This document shows, piece after piece, positions 6,987-9,296 of a DNA stretch of 9,296 nt (its first letter is position 1; each line of letters starts with the position of its first letter). This stretch comes from an uncultured Succinatimonas sp. Lineage in GTDB: Bacteria; Pseudomonadota; Gammaproteobacteria; Enterobacterales; Succinivibrionaceae. The notes under the pieces are model-generated. The model was not told the DNA's origin, searched no databases, and worked only from the letters and a program-made list of their open reading frames with translations. The DNA is taken from the NCBI GenBank assembly GCA_900548485.1, contig URKL01000058.1, forward strand, positions 1 to 9,296, in the 5' to 3' direction. Position numbers and translations under genes: made by a program.

Positions 6987-8141
6987 GTGATTAAATTTAA
7001 AAACAAAGAGAAAATCGAACTTTTTAAAATAATTCAGGAGGCTTTCTTTGTAAAGCCTGAGGTTGAGGGTAATTTTGTCTTAGAAAAAGATGCGGATAAT
7101 TCCGTAGTCTGCAAATGGACTATTACAGGTAGTTTCGATTTAAAGAGTATTTCTGCGTCTTTACAAAAAAAGCTTAAAGATGTTTTGCCTCAAAGCTCAA
7201 AAGATAAAGCTATTTTTGGTGTTGAAAGTGTCAAATTAGAACCTAATGCAGAAGGTGTATATGTAGTAAAGAGCGAGAATACAACCTTTGATTTAGATCC
7301 TAAATTTGAAATCTTCAATAAAGAAGATAGAGAGATCATGTCAGTCTTAGCCTCAAGATGTGTGGATTATAAGCTTATCAAGGATGAGCTTTTAAAGATC
7401 AATAATCTTGAGACTAGTGATGAGGTTAAATTCCGCTTTATTCCTAAAGATACCTTAGCTTTGCGCGTATTTATAAATAGTACCAATTTATATTTAGGTG
7501 ATATTGATGTTTCAAACATTACCGATCTCACTTATGCCTTTAGCATTTACTCAAATGCTCGAGTTCAGGAAAATCCTCGTAAAGACTTCTCGGGTATTGA
7601 AAAGTGGGATACTTCTAACGTCACTAAGATGTTAGGTGTTTTTGCCGGTTGCGTTAATTTTAATGCTGATATTAGTTCCTGGAATACCTCTAAGGTTACT
7701 AATATGGAGGTAATGTTTGCCTCTTGCCGTAAGTTTAATCAAGATTTATCTTGGATGGATGTCTCTAATGTTGAAAGCATGAAGGGTATGTTCTATCGCT
7801 GTGATATTTTTGATCAGGATTTAAGCTCTTGGGATACCTCTAAGTGTAAAGACATGAGCTATATGTTCTTTAAATGCAAAAAGTTTGCTCACGATATCAG
7901 CATGTGGAAGACCGAAGCTTTAAAGAATGATGAGAATATGTTCTTAGAGTGTAACCTTGAGGAAAGTAAGAAGCCTCGTCAGCCTTCAACCGACTTTAAG
8001 CGTCAATATTATGAAAAATATGTAGGACCTAACTCTAAAAAGTATGCCCGTGCTTCTAATTGGAAAAAATTAGGTATTGCCGCTGCTTTTATAATTATTG
8101 TAGTTGTCTTTTCAATAATGAATCAGGGAGTTCCAGCCTAA
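6987..8141 (+). CDS. BspA-like DUF285 repeat protein with C-terminal membrane anchor
   Basis: This is a 384-residue protein with three parts. Residues 1-170 are a mixed, charged N-terminal region that I do not recognise and have no signal peptide. From about 171 to 325 there are DUF285/BspA-type leucine-rich-like repeats with a 25-residue period. The pattern is W-(D/N)-T-S-x-V-x-x-M-x-x-M/V-F-x-x-C-x-x-F-x-x-D-(I/L)-S. Cysteines fall at 222, 247, 272, 297 and 322, and tryptophans at 207, 232, 282 and 307. The repeat at 171-190 (GDIDVSNITDLTYAF) is degenerate. Residues 361-378 form one hydrophobic helix (LGIAAAFIIIVVVFSI) preceded by many Lys/Arg, with only six residues after it: a tail anchor. 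By the positive-inside rule the repeats should face the cytoplasm, unlike typical BspA-type proteins, which are secreted or lipoproteins. DUF285 repeats are thought to mediate protein contacts; the partner is unknown. The DUF805 gene follows after one base. Confidence 0.85.
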   Translation: MIKFKNKEKIELFKIIQEAFFVKPEVEGNFVLEKDADNSVVCKWTITGSFDLKSISASLQKKLKDVLPQSSKDKAIFGVESVKLEPNAEGVYVVKSENTTFDLDPKFEIFNKEDREIMSVLASRCVDYKLIKDELLKINNLETSDEVKFRFIPKDTLALRVFINSTNLYLGDIDVSNITDLTYAFSIYSNARVQENPRKDFSGIEKWDTSNVTKMLGVFAGCVNFNADISSWNTSKVTNMEVMFASCRKFNQDLSWMDVSNVESMKGMFYRCDIFDQDLSSWDTSKCKDMSYMFFKCKKFAHDISMWKTEALKNDENMFLECNLEESKKPRQPSTDFKRQYYEKYVGPNSKKYARASNWKKLGIAAAFIIIVVVFSIMNQGVPA

Positions 8142-8142
8142 T

Positions 8143-8595
8143 ATGAAAATTCTAAGTCTTCTGCGCGACTGCTTTACAAAGGATTATTGTAAATTCTCAG
8201 GTCGAATGGGAAGATTTGACTTTTGGGTTGTAGCAATAATTGCCATTGTTGTGAATCTTATCTGTTATGCTTTTATTAAACAATTGCATATTCCTAGATA
8301 TGCATGGTTTTTAATTGGTGGATATGAGTTTCTACCAATTTTAGGAGCTCTGATACGTAGATCGCATGATGTAGGCTTTTCAGGTAAGCTGGTAGTGCAA
8401 AATTTAGGCTTTATCATGATTACCTTAGGCTTTTATTATCAATATCGTGCTGATACACAAAATTATTGGCATTACTGTTTCTTTGCTTCTTTAGCCTTAG
8501 CTTTGCTTTATTTAATTATAAATGTTGTGGTTATGTGCATGAAAGGCAAGAGTAAAACTAATCGTTATGGTATTCCTCCGCATTTAGGGATTTAG
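8143..8595 (+). CDS. DUF805 family inner-membrane protein
   Basis: This 150-residue integral membrane protein carries all the DUF805 (E. coli YhaH/YhaI-like) hallmarks: FSGRMGRFDFW (18-28), IRRSHDVGFSG (71-81) and GKSKTNRYGIPP (135-146). About four hydrophobic segments are visible, roughly 27-47, 52-70, 84-99 and 112-132. The length is typical for the family, and no biochemical function is known for it. The ATG at 8143 follows the stop of the DUF285 gene by one base. A CAGGGAG sequence 12 nt upstream could serve as ribosome site from within that gene, so translational coupling is likely. It is the last gene of the plus-strand run, with a hairpin 8 nt after its stop. Both this protein and its upstream neighbour sit in the membrane, which suggests but does not prove a complex. 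Confidence 0.9.
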   Translation: MKILSLLRDCFTKDYCKFSGRMGRFDFWVVAIIAIVVNLICYAFIKQLHIPRYAWFLIGGYEFLPILGALIRRSHDVGFSGKLVVQNLGFIMITLGFYYQYRADTQNYWHYCFFASLALALLYLIINVVVMCMKGKSKTNRYGIPPHLGI

Positions 8596-8624
8596 AAAAA
8601 CAAGCCGCCTTTGAAAAAGGCGGC
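8596..8624 (-). terminator. Rho-independent terminator for the minus-strand HTH gene, possibly bidirectional
   Basis: A 9-bp stem GCCGCCTTT (8604-8612) / AAAGGCGGC (8616-8624) with loop GAA is the most GC-rich element in the area. Read on the minus strand it is followed by TTGTTTTT (8603-8596), a proper U-tract, and lies 54 nt after the stop of the minus-strand gene. Read on the plus strand it comes 8 nt after the DUF805 stop but is followed by TGTGAATTATT, so termination of the operon there is probably weaker. Confidence 0.75.
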
Positions 8625-8637
8625 TGTGAATTATTGG

Positions 8638-8674
8638 TTAAAGTTCAGAGTAAAAAAACTTTAATTTCCTTTTA
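8638..8674 (+). terminator. Possible secondary, AT-rich terminator of the plus-strand operon
   Basis: TTAAAGTT (8638-8645) and AACTTTAA (8657-8664) form an 8-bp stem with an 11-nt loop, followed by TTTCCTTTTA. The T-rich tail is on the plus strand, so it could back up the weak plus-strand side of the 8604-8624 hairpin. The stem has only two G-C pairs, so the call is tentative. Confidence 0.25.
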
Positions 8675-8678
8675 GGAT

Positions 8679-9083
8679 TTAAGATGCTTTTGCCTTATCA
8701 TCAGGCTCTTTCTCTGTGGGGTTAACCTGAGTGTTTTCAAGCTTCTTTTTATATTCATTGAGAACACGTCTTACAGTTTTATCTGAACAATAATTCATCT
8801 CTGCAATTTGACGAATAGAATAACGTCCAGTCAAACTTAGCTCTACCATGACTTGACGGCGATGAGCGCGCTCTTCCATAGAGAAATCCCAGAATTTCTT
8901 AGCTCCAGCCTTATAAGCTCCTGCCTTATAAGCTCCTGCCTTATATGAGCGCATCCATTCTCTAACTGTCCATAAATTTACTTCAAGTTTCTTGGAAACA
9001 TATTTGTAGCCCTTTCCTTGAGCAAATTGTCTAATTGCTTTGCGTCGTTTTAAAGCTAACTCGCTTCTTTTTTCTGACAACAT
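8679..9083 (-). CDS. Small two-HTH DNA-binding protein, orfA/transposase-like
   Basis: This is a 134-residue basic protein. Residues about 14-46 (AIRQFAQGKGYKYVSKKLEV, then TVREWMRSYK) form a helix-turn-helix like those of IS3/IS150-type OrfA proteins and related helix-turn-helix 'transposase' families. A second HTH is seen at about 80-112 (YSIRQIAEMNYCSDKTVRRV). They are joined by YKAGA repeated three times (47-61). The C-terminus (114-134) is polar and charged. No catalytic DDE orfB lies downstream: a terminator-like hairpin follows 54 nt after the stop, and no terminal inverted repeats were found, so this is a solo HTH protein or an insertion-sequence remnant rather than a complete element. 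The ATG (9083-9081) has no recognisable Shine-Dalgarno, and a small palindrome sits in its place. It is convergent with the plus-strand operon. It may be a domesticated regulator; its target is unknown. Confidence 0.75.
   Translation of the reverse strand: MLSEKRSELALKRRKAIRQFAQGKGYKYVSKKLEVNLWTVREWMRSYKAGAYKAGAYKAGAKKFWDFSMEERAHRRQVMVELSLTGRYSIRQIAEMNYCSDKTVRRVLNEYKKKLENTQVNPTEKEPDDKAKAS
8902..8946. repeat. 15-bp tandem repeat, three copies, inside the HTH gene
   Basis: Units at 8902-8916, 8917-8931 and 8932-8946 follow GCTCC(A/T)GCCTTATA(A/T); they differ at only two positions. The unit length is a multiple of three, so copies encode YKAGA on the minus strand and copy-number changes would keep the frame while altering the linker between the two HTH segments. 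The near-identity of the copies suggests recent duplication. Confidence 0.9.
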
Positions 9084-9094
9084 AGTGAATCACT
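9084..9094. repeat. Palindrome abutting the HTH gene start codon
   Basis: AGTGA-A-TCACT is an 11-bp inverted repeat immediately before the minus-strand ATG, exactly where a Shine-Dalgarno should be. It could be an autoregulatory operator or a small hairpin that limits translation. At this length, chance is also possible. Confidence 0.3.
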
Positions 9095-9106
9095 TTTAGC
9101 TAGTAC

Positions 9107-9192
9107 AGTCTCTTTGACGAGAGACTAAAACCAAGGGAGTAATTGGCTTTTGAAAATTAATTTTAAATATAAAAAACAAAAGCCTCGTCAAA
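9107..9192 (-). promoter_or_regulatory. Structured leader with competing inverted repeats upstream of the HTH gene
   Basis: On the minus strand, arm A (9192-9177, TTTGACGAGGCTTTTG) is complementary to two later segments: arm B CAAAAGCC (9152-9145) and arm C CTCGTCAAA (9121-9113). Arm C also lies across the loop of a third hairpin, AGTCTCT (9126-9120) / AGAGACT (9113-9107) with loop CGTCAA. A to B plus C, versus the 9107-9126 hairpin, are thus alternative or pseudoknotted structures within one leader. A palindrome AAAATTAATTTT (9153-9164) lies in the A-B loop. The base complementarity is seen directly; a riboregulatory role is inferred, and operator sites for a DNA-binding protein are an alternative. 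Confidence 0.35.
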
Positions 9193-9210
9193 TATTATTC
9201 AAAAAATAAA

Positions 9211-9239
9211 ATTCTATATATGCTTTTTAAATTTATAAA
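9211..9239 (-). promoter_or_regulatory. Candidate promoter for the HTH gene
   Basis: On the minus strand, TTTATA (9239-9234), a 17-nt spacer and TAGAAT (9216-9211) give a plausible sigma-70 promoter with a good -10 and a four-of-six -35. A start near 9204 would give a leader of about 120 nt that includes all the inverted repeats at 9107-9192. The region is so AT-rich that chance matches are expected. Beyond it, from 9240 to 9296, I see no gene, only AT-rich DNA with two TTGTCA words (9262-9267 and 9273-9278). Confidence 0.28.
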
Positions 9240-9296
9240 AAAGTTTTTAGAATCAAATTACTTGTCAAATTTTTGTCATTAACGAATTTAAACCCT

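Noticed and set aside
6821..7006. 61-codon minus-strand open frame over the UPF0303/DUF285 junction
   Set aside because: Antisense to both genes, no promoter or ribosome site, no recognisable product.
7602..7955. DNA-level tandem repeat or CRISPR-like array in the DUF285 gene
   Set aside because: The periodicity is at protein level (25 residues); the DNA of the units has diverged and there is no repeat-spacer pattern.
9244..9268. Consensus -35 TTGACA on the minus strand far upstream of the HTH gene
   Set aside because: No acceptable -10 at 16-18 nt; the candidate at 9211-9239 has better overall spacing.
8596..9296. Complete insertion sequence around the OrfA-like gene
   Set aside because: No orfB, no matching terminal inverted repeats and no target-site duplication could be found at the flanks.

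Overview
The window is AT-rich DNA from a bacterium, most likely a gammaproteobacterium. A full-length HrpA with its long C-terminal region, next to a CvrA/NhaP2-type K+/H+ antiporter, is typical of that class. The strong A/T bias (TTA leucines, AT-rich intergenic DNA), a BspA-type DUF285 repeat protein and a DUF805 protein would fit an anaerobic gut lineage such as Succinivibrionaceae. The family assignment is an inference from overall character, not from a marker gene.

Layout. Positions 1-252 (minus) hold the 5' end of an unrecognised membrane-anchored protein gene that runs off the left edge. Positions 253-649 are a divergent intergenic region. It has a good minus-strand promoter (TTGAGA-17-TAGAAT), a 19-bp inverted repeat just downstream of it, and a weaker plus-strand promoter candidate. 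A tight five-gene plus-strand run follows: cvrA (650-2500), hrpA (2501-6448), a UPF0303/haem-degrading-like protein (6466-6954), a tail-anchored DUF285/BspA-like repeat protein (6987-8141) and a DUF805 membrane protein (8143-8595). The gaps are 0, 17, 32 and 1 nt with no terminator between them, so this looks like one transcription unit. A GC-rich hairpin at 8604-8624 separates it from a convergent minus-strand gene (8679-9083). That gene encodes a small protein with two helix-turn-helix segments joined by an in-frame (YKAGA)x3 linker made by a 15-bp tandem repeat. Its upstream region (9084-9240) contains several nested and mutually exclusive inverted repeats.

How the genes work together. cvrA (cation/proton exchange) and hrpA (DEAH-box RNA helicase acting on mRNA and ribosomes) are conserved housekeeping or stress genes. 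The last three operon genes are accessory and poorly characterised. The adjacent DUF285 and DUF805 genes are separated by one base and both products are predicted inner-membrane proteins, so they are the most plausible uncharacterised functional pair here. No complete mobile element, CRISPR array, rRNA or tRNA was seen.
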